Shown: positions 7,219-17,193, counted from the first letter of the stretch. The stretch: 64,000 nt of DNA from Bacillus sp. SORGH_AS_0510 (GCF_030818775.1 NZ_JAUTAU010000001.1:1802001-1866000); one strand, 5' to 3'. The notes: generated from the sequence alone by a model not told the origin. Made by a program: numbers and translations.

Positions 7219-8979
7219 ATGTGGAGAAAACGAGCAATTGGCTGGCTCATAATTTGTATAACAGGCCTTGTGCTTCTTTTAGTACGTTTAATGCAAATCC
7301 AATTAATTGAGACAGAGACCTTTTCTAAGCATAATGTAAATTTGCTTGAAGAGAGTGTTAATCAAAGAACGCAGGAGCTAGTGATTGATAATGGCAGAGG
7401 AAATTTTCTTGACCGAAACGGCACGATGCTTACACATAAAAAAGTGTCAGTACTCGTTTTATTCCCATTTCTTAAAAAGACCGATTGGCAAGTAGATAAG
7501 GTTGCTGAAATATCAGGTATACCTGTTAATGGATTAAAGTTTGCTGTGGAAGGTGCGAAAAAACCCTTTGCTTACGGAGACCCTGATCCCATTGAACTGA
7601 CATCCTCGCAAATGAAGAGTATTAATGAGTTAAAGATACCGGGAGTTTTTGCAATAGAGAAGAAGTTTGAGCGTTCTGCTATTCCAGCTGAGCAATTAAT
7701 AGGACTAACTGGTGAGAATGCAAGGGAATTGAAGAAACGTTATCCCGATAAGGAACTATCGGAAAAGACACTGCTCGGCGTATCAGGCCTTGAAGAGAGC
7801 TTTGATGAATTTCTCCTGCCTGAAGGGAAATCCAAGCTTGTCTACCATGTGGATGGAGGAGGAGCCCCGCTTTTTGGAATAAACGTTAAATATGTTGATC
7901 CAGCTAATCCTTTTTATCCAGTTAATATTCGGACCACGATTGATAAAAACATCCAACAAAAAGCGGAGGAATTAGCTGATCGATACCAAATAAAAAAGGG
8001 TGGGCTAGTCCTTTTGAATATTGAGGATAATAGTATATTGGCCATGGTGTCACGGCCCACTATCAATAAAAATGACCCTTATAATGGTGCCGGAATAACG
8101 AACTTAATGCTTAAACAGCAAATTATGGGGTCTGTTTTTAAAACGGTGGTTGCAGCAGCGGCTATGGACCAAAATTTAGATGATCCATCCCGATTGTTTG
8201 ACTGTAGTAAAAAAATTAATGGTAAACCAGAATTAAAATATAATTATGGCATGTTGAATTTCACAACAAGCTTTGCAAGAAGTTGTAACCGCACGTTCGG
8301 GGAACTGGCAAAGGAATTGCAAAAAAAGGATAGTCATATACTTGAGAACTATGCTGAGAAGTTGTCTCTGACTGGGTTAGTTGGTTGGCAGGGGGAAGTG
8401 TACCATACTAGTGACTTCAAGCAGCTTCCTGATGAAGACAAAGGAAGGGTATTTGTATCTGATGCAGCAAGAAAAGACCCAAACTATATTGCGATGTCAG
8501 GTATCGGACAGCACGAGGTTCGAGCTACTCCATTAGCTGTAGCGAATATGATGGCCACGATTGCCAGAGGCGGCAAAAAGGAAATGGTAAGGGCAGTCTC
8601 AAAAGTAGAATACAAAAATGGGACAACCATGATTGATTTCAAAGAGCAGAACTTAAAGGAAGACTCGATCTCCCCTTATACAGCAATGAAACTACAAAAA
8701 TTACTACGTGAAGTGGTTATTAATCCAAATGGGACAGGGAGATGGTTTAAAGACCTTCCTTATGAAGTAGCAGGGAAATCCGGTACTGCTGAAACGGGAA
8801 AATATAATGATGGGAAGCAATTACATAATAAATGGTTTGCTGGTTACTTCCCATTTCAAAATCCCAAATATGCGTTGGTAGCAGTCAATTTGGACGTAAC
8901 CGACTCAGAAGGCGGCGTTAATTTACTATTTGCAGATATGGTAAAAGAGATCTATGAAAAAGATACTAGAAAAGAGTAG
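7219..8979 (+). CDS. pbpI: Penicillin-binding protein PBP4b-like transpeptidase (YrrR)
   Basis: 586 residues: short cytosolic start, one membrane anchor (about residues 5-24), a dimerisation/pedestal region, and a transpeptidase domain. The active-site motifs are SVFK, SCN (in FARSCNRTF) and KSGT (in AGKSGTAETG). It is a class B monofunctional PBP that cross-links peptidoglycan outside the membrane. In B. subtilis the orthologue is expressed under sigma-F in the forespore. The chosen start is ATG 7219; an upstream TTG-like extension from 7174 would run through the terminator stem. Its Shine-Dalgarno lies inside the greA terminator. Confidence 0.9.
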   Translation: MWRKRAIGWLIICITGLVLLLVRLMQIQLIETETFSKHNVNLLEESVNQRTQELVIDNGRGNFLDRNGTMLTHKKVSVLVLFPFLKKTDWQVDKVAEISGIPVNGLKFAVEGAKKPFAYGDPDPIELTSSQMKSINELKIPGVFAIEKKFERSAIPAEQLIGLTGENARELKKRYPDKELSEKTLLGVSGLEESFDEFLLPEGKSKLVYHVDGGGAPLFGINVKYVDPANPFYPVNIRTTIDKNIQQKAEELADRYQIKKGGLVLLNIEDNSILAMVSRPTINKNDPYNGAGITNLMLKQQIMGSVFKTVVAAAAMDQNLDDPSRLFDCSKKINGKPELKYNYGMLNFTTSFARSCNRTFGELAKELQKKDSHILENYAEKLSLTGLVGWQGEVYHTSDFKQLPDEDKGRVFVSDAARKDPNYIAMSGIGQHEVRATPLAVANMMATIARGGKKEMVRAVSKVEYKNGTTMIDFKEQNLKEDSISPYTAMKLQKLLREVVINPNGTGRWFKDLPYEVAGKSGTAETGKYNDGKQLHNKWFAGYFPFQNPKYALVAVNLDVTDSEGGVNLLFADMVKEIYEKDTRKE

Positions 8980-9056
8980 TCTAACTATTATCCCTTCATG
9001 TTCTGTTAAAATCATGTTAGAATATTGAGAGCCTTTATTTTTTAGGAGGAAATATA

Positions 9057-9725
9057 ATGACGAATGATTTTAATTCTAACTCGCGTTCAGGTAACCGGGC
9101 GAAAAGGAAAAAAACCAATCTTGTCTTAAATAGTTTAATCATCATAGTACTCTTACTTATTATATTTGTTGCTTACAATATCTTTGCCTCAGGGAATGAC
9201 AATGCTACTCCGAAGAAAGAAAGTCCAAAAACGGAGCACAAAGAAACAAAGCATGATGATACACAAGCTGAGAAGAAAGAGAGTAATAAGAAAGAGGATG
9301 AAAGTTCTTCTGAAGCCGTGCAGGAGGATGAACAACAAAGTGAGGAGGCTGCAGCTACTGAACAGCCAGATGAATCACAGGCAGTGGTTACTGAAGGTGG
9401 AAGTTCCTCTAATGTGTTAAAGACAATTGAAAATCCAAGCTGGAAGCCTGTAGGAACTACACAAACGGGAGAACATACATCTGTTTATGATACAAATTCT
9501 GTCGATTGGCAGGAAATGCTTCAAGCAGTCTCATATGCAACGGGGTTAGATGGCAGTAACATGACAGTGTACTGGCTAGGGAGAGACAAATCGACACAAA
9601 ATGGCTCGTTTGCTACTGTTGCTTCAAAAGATAAGCAACAAAAATATAATGTATATCTTCAATGGGTGGACGGCGAAGGTTGGATGCCAACAAGAGTCGA
9701 AGAACTAGCTGAAATTGTGAAATAA
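9057..9725 (+). CDS. yrrS: Membrane-anchored DUF1510 protein YrrS
   Basis: 222 residues: a basic cytosolic N-terminus (NRAKRKK), a single membrane segment at about residues 25-45, a long highly charged Lys/Glu/Gln-rich linker (about 50-115) typical of an extended wall-spanning region, and a C-terminal DUF1510 domain from about residue 120 (NPSWKPVGTTQTGEH onward). Function is unknown; in B. subtilis it forms a unit with pbpI, suggesting a cell-envelope role. Shine-Dalgarno is AGGAGGAAA just before ATG 9057. A bidirectional terminator separates it from yrzA. Confidence 0.88.
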   Translation: MTNDFNSNSRSGNRAKRKKTNLVLNSLIIIVLLLIIFVAYNIFASGNDNATPKKESPKTEHKETKHDDTQAEKKESNKKEDESSSEAVQEDEQQSEEAAATEQPDESQAVVTEGGSSSNVLKTIENPSWKPVGTTQTGEHTSVYDTNSVDWQEMLQAVSYATGLDGSNMTVYWLGRDKSTQNGSFATVASKDKQQKYNVYLQWVDGEGWMPTRVEELAEIVK

Positions 9726-9732
9726 CCATATC

Positions 9733-9772
9733 AAAGGAGTCTGACTCTATAAGTCAGACTCCTTTATTTCTT
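9733..9772. terminator. Bidirectional terminator between yrrS and yrzA
   Basis: AAAGGAGTCTGACT (9733-9746) is the exact reverse complement of AGTCAGACTCCTTT (9752-9765). It serves both converging genes; the right arm overlaps the yrzA stop codon. Confidence 0.88.
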
Positions 9773-9967
9773 TTTAAAATGGACTACTGCTGTAAAATAG
9801 GTTTGGCCATTGTCATTTACATGCATCTGATGTGATACGGAGTGAACTCCTAGCATAATTGCTCTGTTCTCATCAATTTGTGACTCAATTTTCTTTTGTA
9901 AGGTTTTAAGGTTTGTTGCCTCAAAAAACTCCACTTTATCTTCGATTAATTCAAATTGAAAATTCAT
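9764..9967 (-). CDS. yrzA: DUF2536 family protein YrzA
   Basis: A 67-residue soluble protein on the minus strand between yrrS and yrrT, the position held by yrzA in B. subtilis. It begins MNFQFELIEDKVEFFEA and ends in a short beta-rich segment TYFTAVVHFKKK. No catalytic motif is visible and the function is not known. Shine-Dalgarno GAAAGGAATG lies just before the ATG. The stop codon sits within the shared terminator stem. Confidence 0.85.
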   Translation of the reverse strand: MNFQFELIEDKVEFFEATNLKTLQKKIESQIDENRAIMLGVHSVSHQMHVNDNGQTYFTAVVHFKKK

Positions 9968-10076
9968 AGAATCATTCCTTTCTTACCCTATTTTAGTAAT
10001 TTCTTTTTCAGCTAGCAATAACGTTTGAATAAATAAAGAGAATATGATAACATGTTGTTTATTAATTCATAGTATA

Positions 10077-10093
10077 CTTATAGGAATTATAAG
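10077..10093. promoter_or_regulatory. Palindromic operator candidate upstream of yrrT
   Basis: CTTATA-GGAAT-TATAAG is a perfect 6-bp inverted repeat with a 5-nt spacer, 20 bases before the yrrT start and overlapping the probable promoter area (TATACT at 10073-10078). In B. subtilis this operon is repressed by the cysteine regulator CymR, whose sites contain GGAAT; assigning it to CymR here is inference. Confidence 0.4.
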
Positions 10094-10112
10094 TTAAGAT
10101 GAGGTGTGAAGT

Positions 10113-10751
10113 ATGGGAAGAGAATTTCTAGAAATCTTTGAGCAGTGGGCCGATTCTTATGATGATACAGTCTTTGGATATGATCGAGAGTATAAAGGAG
10201 TATTTTTAAGATATGAGGAAATATTGGGGGCAGTTGCCGAAAAGTCCAAAGGACATGTGGTTGAATTCGGCGTTGGTACAGGAAATCTGACACAGAAACT
10301 AATAGTAAAAGGTCTTAAGGTAACAGGAGTTGAACCTTCCCCTTCCATGCGGAAAATTGCGCATGATAAACTTGACGGAAAAGTGGAACTGCATGATGGA
10401 GATTTTCTGCATTTTCCGGAAACAAAAGCAATTGATACACTGGTTAGTACTTATGCTTTTCATCATCTTACCGATGATGAAAAAGCAAAGTCTATTGGTT
10501 TCTATGGCAAGCTCCTTTCAAAAGGTGGTAGAATAGTCTTTGCGGATACGATGTTTGAATCAGAGGAAGATTATAAGCAACAAATCGTTAAAGCAAAAAA
10601 TGATGGCTTTCATAACCTGGCAAAAGATTTGGAAACCGAATATTATACAACGATTCCATTTTTAAAAAATATATTAGAAAAAAACTGTTTTAGCGTTACA
10701 TTTACGCGCTTCAACGATTTTGTCTGGTTAATGGAAGGCGTAAAACAATAA
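10113..10751 (+). CDS. yrrT: SAM-dependent methyltransferase YrrT
   Basis: 212 residues with a class I methyltransferase fold: motif I VEFGVGTGNLTQKL near residues 49-62, an acidic end of strand 2 (VTGVEPSPSMRK) and a STYAFHHLTDDEK motif typical of small-molecule methyltransferases. It opens the yrrT-mtnN-mccA-mccB operon, which turns S-adenosyl-homocysteine sulfur into cysteine, and it is annotated as an AdoMet-dependent methyltransferase of unknown substrate. Spacing to mtnN is 15 bases. Confidence 0.88.
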   Translation: MGREFLEIFEQWADSYDDTVFGYDREYKGVFLRYEEILGAVAEKSKGHVVEFGVGTGNLTQKLIVKGLKVTGVEPSPSMRKIAHDKLDGKVELHDGDFLHFPETKAIDTLVSTYAFHHLTDDEKAKSIGFYGKLLSKGGRIVFADTMFESEEDYKQQIVKAKNDGFHNLAKDLETEYYTTIPFLKNILEKNCFSVTFTRFNDFVWLMEGVKQ

Positions 10752-10766
10752 GAAAGAGGTCAAAGT

Positions 10767-11462
10767 ATGAAAATCGCAATCATCGGAGCAATGGAAGAGG
10801 AAGTAACGTTACTAAGAGATCATATTGAAGGGAAAACACAAGAAACGGTAGCTGGCTGTGAATTTACATTCGGTACCATGCATGGTGTAGATGTGATCTT
10901 GCTCCGCTCAGGAATTGGCAAGGTTAACGCGGCCATGTCAACAACTATCTTACTTGAAAAATATAAGCCTGATTATATTATCAACACTGGTTCTGCTGGC
11001 GGTTTTAACCCTTCTTTGAATGTGGGCGATGCGGTCATTTCAACTGAAGTTCGTCATCATGACGTAGATGTAACAGCATTTGGATATGAATACGGTCAGG
11101 TTCCACAGCTTCCAGCTGCATTTTTAGCTGATGAAAAGTTAATTGAGGTTGCTGAAACAGTATCAAAGCAACTGGATAAGTTTCAAATCGTTAAAGGTTT
11201 GATCGTAACTGGGGATTCTTTTATGGAAGATCCTGAAAGAGTGGAATTTGTACGTTCGAAATTTAATGAGTTACAAGCAGTGGAAATGGAGGCAGCAGCG
11301 ATTGCACAAGTTGCCCATCGATTTGGAGTTCCATTCGTCATCATTCGCTCTCTGTCTGATATTGCTGGAAAAGAATCCGAGATATCTTTCGATCAATTTA
11401 TTGATAAGGCCGCAACTAATTCTGCCACGTTAGTAATGAATATGGTGGCCGCATTAAAATAG
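10767..11462 (+). CDS. mtnN: 5'-methylthioadenosine/S-adenosylhomocysteine nucleosidase
   Basis: 231 residues, standard length. The catalytic set is visible: Glu near residue 12 in GAMEEEV, the VEMEAAA motif that binds ribose near residue 172, and the catalytic Asp in SLSDIAG near residue 197. It cleaves the adenine from MTA and SAH, feeding the methionine salvage and reverse transsulfuration routes. It is the second gene of the operon, with Shine-Dalgarno AAAGAGG before ATG 10767. Confidence 0.96.
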   Translation: MKIAIIGAMEEEVTLLRDHIEGKTQETVAGCEFTFGTMHGVDVILLRSGIGKVNAAMSTTILLEKYKPDYIINTGSAGGFNPSLNVGDAVISTEVRHHDVDVTAFGYEYGQVPQLPAAFLADEKLIEVAETVSKQLDKFQIVKGLIVTGDSFMEDPERVEFVRSKFNELQAVEMEAAAIAQVAHRFGVPFVIIRSLSDIAGKESEISFDQFIDKAATNSATLVMNMVAALK

Positions 11463-11479
11463 TTGACAGGAGTGGGGAA

Positions 11480-13538
<2,059 letters not shown>

Positions 13539-13549
13539 ATAAATTAACC

Positions 13550-13590
13550 AGACACCAGGTCAACCCGCCTGGTGTCTGTGCTTTTCTTTT
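13550..13590 (+). terminator. Terminator of the yrrT-mccB operon
   Basis: AGACACCAGG (13550-13559) pairs perfectly with CCTGGTGTCT (13568-13577), 8-nt loop, then a T-rich tail. Confidence 0.88.
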
Positions 13591-13670
13591 ACTAATATTT
13601 ACATCCTCTTTCATGCTAGATTTTATGTTAAAGTAGGTTAGTAGATTATAAGAAAAGCAGGTGGTAAGTA

Positions 13671-13931
13671 GTGAAACAACAAGCGAAGAGTTTGTATGAA
13701 AAAATGGTTGATTTTAAACGTTTTGCCACGATCTTATTGGCTGTTGGTGTATTTTTTTATTTAGGCTTAATTATTCCGTCGGACACTAAAAGTGAGATGG
13801 ATGTAAATATAATGGTTCTTTCTTCTTTGTCATTCCTAGCATTATCTATTTTGTTTTTTATACAATCCAAACAATGCCAAATCAAGTTGTCTGAAATGGA
13901 CGAAGGACAGGATTATCTGATGAAAAAATAA
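13671..13931 (+). CDS. yrhC: YrhC family small membrane protein
   Basis: 86 residues with two predicted membrane segments (about 19-37 and 47-65), a basic N-terminus and a charged C-terminal tail; GTG start behind GGTGG. It matches YrhC, the gene that follows mccB in B. subtilis. Function unknown. The mccB terminator lies between the two genes, so it probably has its own promoter here. Confidence 0.82.
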   Translation: MKQQAKSLYEKMVDFKRFATILLAVGVFFYLGLIIPSDTKSEMDVNIMVLSSLSFLALSILFFIQSKQCQIKLSEMDEGQDYLMKK

Positions 13932-13963
13932 GCGATTCCTCTTCAGGAACGCTTATTTTTTTT
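13926..13963 (+). terminator. Terminator of yrhC
   Basis: TAAGCG-A-TTCCT pairs with AGGAA-CGCTTA around a 4-nt loop, followed by eight T residues; the left arm overlaps the yrhC stop. Confidence 0.9.
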
Positions 13964-14014
13964 GATTTTATAAAGGGCTTTTTAATTAATTTTAAAAAAA
14001 TTACTTCCAAAAGG

Positions 14015-14043
14015 TTTACAAATACTAGGTGAGTGGATATAAT
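14015..14043 (+). promoter_or_regulatory. Sigma-A promoter of the yrzI small-ORF cluster
   Basis: TTTACA (14015-14020), exactly 17 nt, then a perfect TATAAT (14038-14043). This is one of the best consensus promoters in the window. The predicted start near 14050 gives a 34-nt leader to the first small ORF. Confidence 0.75.
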
Positions 14044-14083
14044 TACCGTAGCAAGTAAAAAATTCCAAAGGAGGTCGAAGAAA

Positions 14084-14161
14084 ATGAATTTAATTGTAGC
14101 CTGCACGAAAACATCATATTTGAATATCATGCATTCGACCAGACTGGAATGGATTGCTTAA
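14084..14161 (+). CDS. 25-residue leader ORF of the yrzI cluster
   Basis: ATG 14084 follows a very strong Shine-Dalgarno (AAAGGAGGT at 14067-14075) and a consensus promoter. The peptide begins MNLIVACTKTSYLNI and ends RLEWIA. It matches no family I recognise. Two terminator-like hairpins directly follow its stop, before the yrzI genes, which suggests a leader or attenuator role or a small protein in its own right. Confidence 0.55.
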   Translation: MNLIVACTKTSYLNIMHSTRLEWIA

Positions 14162-14186
14162 GTTATTAAGTGACATTACATATCCA

Positions 14187-14220
14187 TGCCGCAGGGAGAA
14201 TGACGCCTTGCGGTATTTTT
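14187..14220 (+). terminator. First of two tandem hairpins before yrzI
   Basis: CCGCAGG (14189-14195) pairs with CCTTGCGG (14206-14213) with a one-base bulge, then TATTTTTG. Confidence 0.7.
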
Positions 14221-14235
14221 GTGTCTAAAAATCGT

Positions 14236-14266
14236 GCCGCAAGGGATATCTTCTTGCGGCCTTTTT
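14236..14266 (+). terminator. Second of two tandem hairpins before yrzI
   Basis: GCCGCAAG (14236-14243) pairs perfectly with CTTGCGGC (14253-14260), then CTTTTTG. Both arms closely resemble those of the preceding hairpin, suggesting duplication. Confidence 0.78.
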
Positions 14267-14360
14267 GTGCCCTTTTTAATCGCCAGAAGGATGTGTAATG
14301 CATAAATTGGAAATGTTGTTAGAACAAGTTTAAAAAATTACTTTAAAGGAGGTGTTATAT

Positions 14361-14501
14361 ATGACCTTAAATATTTTATTTTTCTCCATCACAATCAAGA
14401 AGCGTGAAGTTGATCTAGAGAAAATTGCTCAACAAGAGATGGTTGATAAGCTATACGATCAAAATAAAGATCGTCAAATATCCATGCATCATTTTATGTA
14501 A
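14361..14501 (+). CDS. yrzI: YrzI family small protein, copy 1
   Basis: 46 residues starting MTLNILFFSITIKKRE and ending DRQISMHHFM, with a hydrophobic N-terminal third and a charged helix after it. The Shine-Dalgarno AAAGGAGGTG at 14345-14354 is excellent. Location after mccB-yrhC is that of B. subtilis yrzI. In B. subtilis the yrzI mRNA is polycistronic with tiny ORFs and is a target of the ribosome-associated RNase Rae1. Molecular function of YrzI itself is unknown. Confidence 0.82.
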   Translation: MTLNILFFSITIKKREVDLEKIAQQEMVDKLYDQNKDRQISMHHFM

Positions 14502-14536
14502 TGTAACCTCATGTACCAAAAAGGAAGTGAAAAAAA

Positions 14537-14677
14537 ATGACTCTAAATATCCTATTTTTAACTATTACCATTAAAAAGCGACAAGTAAGCCTTGAAGAAG
14601 CTGCACATCAAGAAATGGTAGATAAGCTATATGAGAAGAACCGAGATCGCCAGGTATCTATGCATCGTTTCATGTAA
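14537..14677 (+). CDS. YrzI family small protein, copy 2
   Basis: 46 residues, same length as the preceding gene and clearly paralogous: MTLNILFLTITIKKRQ at the start and DRQVSMHRFM at the end, with mostly conservative changes and many silent third-position changes between. The Shine-Dalgarno AAGGAAGTG precedes it. Only 35 bases separate the two, so this is a tandem duplication kept under protein-level selection. Function unknown. Confidence 0.8.
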   Translation: MTLNILFLTITIKKRQVSLEEAAHQEMVDKLYEKNRDRQVSMHRFM

Positions 14678-14714
14678 TTTCTAAAAATCTCAAAATCAGA
14701 AAGGTGGTTTTAAT

Positions 14715-14777
14715 ATGTTATTTTTCTTAATGCAAGGACGTGGAAACAGTTTCTGGGGTATGAAAGATACCACCTAG
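14715..14777 (+). CDS. 20-residue small ORF in the yrzI cluster
   Basis: ATG 14715 follows AGAAAGGTGG. The peptide begins MLFFLMQGRGNSFWG and ends MKDTT: hydrophobic start, then an aromatic-rich middle. It is too small for family assignment. B. subtilis has cryptic ORFs in the same operon, one of which contains the Rae1 cleavage site; equivalence to one of them is inference. Confidence 0.55.
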   Translation: MLFFLMQGRGNSFWGMKDTT

Positions 14778-14811
14778 CTGTGTGAGAGAATAAAAGTAGG
14801 AGGTAACTAAA

Positions 14812-14871
14812 ATGCCGCTTCATATTTTGTTATTATCATTGTTCTTTAAACCTAAGAAAAAAGATTCCTAA
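14812..14871 (+). CDS. 19-residue small ORF in the yrzI cluster
   Basis: ATG 14812 is preceded by the perfect Shine-Dalgarno AGGAGGT (14798-14804). The peptide has a hydrophobic stretch (HILLLSLFF) and a basic tail (KPKKKDS), like a minimal membrane-associated peptide. It resembles the N-terminal half of YrzI (NILFFSITIKKR), suggesting a shortened relative. No function can be assigned. Confidence 0.6.
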   Translation: MPLHILLLSLFFKPKKKDS

Positions 14872-14976
14872 AAGTGTTTGTTAACAGAATGTTCATTTTT
14901 CCTTAAGTTAGTGACTGTGAAAATGTGCTAAATTCAAATTAGAAAATAGCAGTTTCTATCCTAAGGAGTGGAGAAT

Positions 14977-15057
14977 ATGTTCATGGTTGTGATGGCTTTC
15001 GTCATTACTGGGGCGATTGGTTGTGTAATCTCAGCAGAACTAAGTGTAGAAAGATAA
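14977..15057 (+). CDS. 26-residue single-span membrane peptide
   Basis: ATG 14977 behind AAGGAGTGG. The peptide starts MFMVVMAFVITGAIGCVI, which is one hydrophobic segment, and ends in a short polar tail SAELSVER. A strong terminator follows six bases after the stop, which supports a real transcribed gene. Family not recognised. Confidence 0.6.
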   Translation: MFMVVMAFVITGAIGCVISAELSVER

Positions 15058-15063
15058 CAACAG

Positions 15064-15098
15064 AAAGCATCGGCCAAATACTCGGCCGATGCTTTTTT
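15064..15098 (+). terminator. Terminator of the small-ORF cluster
   Basis: AGCATCGGCC (15066-15075) pairs perfectly with GGCCGATGCT (15084-15093), followed by TTTTTT. Confidence 0.92.
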
Positions 15099-15107
15099 AC
15101 ATAATAA

Positions 15108-15258
15108 GATTGTATAAAATTCGAGTTCGAGAATTGTCCAGCTCCAGCGCCTAGCCCCTCGGGTCAAATAACCTTGGGCGAGTAAAGTCAAAGAGCGACT
15201 TTTCTTGCCGAAGAACATTTGCCTGTCGGGGCTGACCAAGGCGCTTACGCTTTTCTTA
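15108..15258. repeat. Dispersed repeat family A, copy 1
   Basis: One of four similar elements in the window. The core runs from GAATTGTCCAGCTCCAGCGCC to GGCGCTTACGCTTTTCTTA. The outer stem AGCGCC/GGCGCT with AGCCCC/GGGGCT encloses an inner stem ending AAAGTC/GACTTT. It lies between a terminator and the end of pepF, ending four bases from the pepF stop. Confidence 0.85.
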
Positions 15259-15261
15259 ATG

Positions 15262-17055
15262 CTAGTTACTCAACTCCAGGAACTCATCTATGTCATCAAG
15301 ACAAATTTGAACGGCTTTTTCCCAAAAGTCTTTCTTCGTTAAATCTACCTGCAAATGCTTTTGAGCTAAATCTTCTACTGACATAGAAGCGGTATCCCTT
15401 AACAAAGCAATATACTTTTCTTCATATCCTTTGCCTTCTTCAAGTGCCTGTGCATAAATACCTAACGAGAATAGATAGCCAAAGGTATATGGGAAGTTAT
15501 AGAAAGGCACTCCTGTTATAAAGAAGTGAAGCTTAGAAGCCCAAAATAAAGGATGATACTCTTGTAAAGCCTCACAATACGCTTCTTTTTGTGCGTTAAG
15601 CATCAATTCATTTAGTCGGTCTGCAGTTACTGGCCCTTGCTTTCTCTCCTCATAAAAACTTGTTTCAAAAAGGAAGCGCGCATGAATATTCATTAAAAGA
15701 GCAACCGTCCTTTGTATCTTATCATCTAGGAGAACAAGTTTTTCTTCCTCGTTTTTTGCGTTTTTAACTGCGGCATCTGCAACAATCATCTCGGCAAAAG
15801 TAGAGGCGGTTTCAGCCACGTTCATGGCATAATTTCGGTTAAGATGATGGACACCCTTCATGGCGAATGTATGGAATCCATGACCTAGTTCATGTGCTAG
15901 AGTAGACACGTTTGAAGGTGTTCCGGAATAGGTCATAAAGATCCGGGATTGGTCGCTTTCAGGGAAGAACGTACAGAATCCGCCTGGCGCTTTACCAGGG
16001 CGATCCTCACCTTCAATCCACTGCTCTTCAAATGCTGTTCGGGCAAAGGAAGCCATCTTTTCACCGAACAAAGCAAAATTCTGCTCAATAAATTTTGCAC
16101 CCACTTGATAGGAGACCTTTGACTCTGATTTTCCAATAGGAGCATCAAGGTCATACCAGCTTAGTTTATCGATGCCTAAAAGTTCAGCTTTTCGCTCTAA
16201 ATAGGTAACCAGCTTCTGTTTATTTTCGGAAATGACTGACCACATTGTTTCCAACGTTTCTTTCTCCATACGATTAATACTAAGTGGTTCTTTTAATACA
16301 TCCTCCCAGCCTCTTTTCTCATAAACACTTAGACGGAAGCCTGAGAGGTGGTTGAGAGTTTTTGCAAGAAAGTCTGCCTGTTCTCCCCAGGCCTTCTCCC
16401 AATTTTTAAATATAGCTTCTCTTACGCTTCTATCAGGGCTTGAGAACTTGTTGAACGCTTGACCGACGGATAGCAGTTTTTCCTCTCCATCTTCGCGAGA
16501 AGAAACTTTAATTGTCCCGACGATTAAATCGTATAATTGCCCCCAGCTATGATATCCATCGACCCCTAGGGCACTAATTAGCGCTTCTTCATCCTTCGAT
16601 AGTTTATCCTTAGCGCGAGTACGCCGCTCTGTTAACACAAAGGATAGAACCTTTAACTGCTCATCTTCTAATAGCTGTGTCCAAACGTCATCGCTAATTG
16701 AGGTTAATAGACTGTCAAAGGTACTAAGGGCTGATTGAAAGGCTGCACTTAAACTAGTTACTTTTGAGTCCAGTGTATATGCTTGTTTATCTTCCGTATT
16801 TTGTGCCTGCAGACAACTAACAAATGCCCCTGCTTGACGAAGTTTTTTTGCCGCTTGCTCAAAATCCTCAAGTATTTCTTTTAAAAATTTGCGATCCTCT
16901 GGTGAATTGAGCGGAATCCAGTTGCTTGCCTTAGTTTGAAAGACCTCAATTAATGTTGCCGTATGATTTAGATGGTCAGTGAATTCTGGTGAATGACTAC
17001 CGCCCTCAAAGAATACGTCTAAGTTCCAAACATCTGAATATGTAGTGGATGTCAT
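15262..17055 (-). CDS. pepF: M3 family oligoendopeptidase PepF
   Basis: 597 residues, normal for PepF/M3B. The zinc site HELGH is at about residues 388-392 (in LAHELGHGFHTFAM), with the third ligand Glu about 25 residues later in NVAETASTFAEM. It degrades peptides of roughly 7-17 residues in the cytosol. ATG at 17053-17055 with AAGGAGGGG upstream. It is transcribed toward the yrzI cluster, and repeat family A copy 1 lies right behind its stop. Confidence 0.93.
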   Translation of the reverse strand: MTSTTYSDVWNLDVFFEGGSHSPEFTDHLNHTATLIEVFQTKASNWIPLNSPEDRKFLKEILEDFEQAAKKLRQAGAFVSCLQAQNTEDKQAYTLDSKVTSLSAAFQSALSTFDSLLTSISDDVWTQLLEDEQLKVLSFVLTERRTRAKDKLSKDEEALISALGVDGYHSWGQLYDLIVGTIKVSSREDGEEKLLSVGQAFNKFSSPDRSVREAIFKNWEKAWGEQADFLAKTLNHLSGFRLSVYEKRGWEDVLKEPLSINRMEKETLETMWSVISENKQKLVTYLERKAELLGIDKLSWYDLDAPIGKSESKVSYQVGAKFIEQNFALFGEKMASFARTAFEEQWIEGEDRPGKAPGGFCTFFPESDQSRIFMTYSGTPSNVSTLAHELGHGFHTFAMKGVHHLNRNYAMNVAETASTFAEMIVADAAVKNAKNEEEKLVLLDDKIQRTVALLMNIHARFLFETSFYEERKQGPVTADRLNELMLNAQKEAYCEALQEYHPLFWASKLHFFITGVPFYNFPYTFGYLFSLGIYAQALEEGKGYEEKYIALLRDTASMSVEDLAQKHLQVDLTKKDFWEKAVQICLDDIDEFLELSN

Positions 17056-17193
17056 CTATGCCCCTCCTTAATGGATATAACAGTTATCTAAAAAGACTTT
17101 CCGCTTTCCATTATAAGTTACTTTTTCTAAAAATTCTATATTAGCAGAAAAATGGAGACTGACCTAAAAGTTGAGTCAGTCTCCGTAAGAACC

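Noticed and set aside
14187..14266. Possible CRISPR-like or short tandem repeat unit (CCGCAAG arms)
   Set aside because: There are only two units and both are terminator hairpins with T tails; no spacers and no cas genes.
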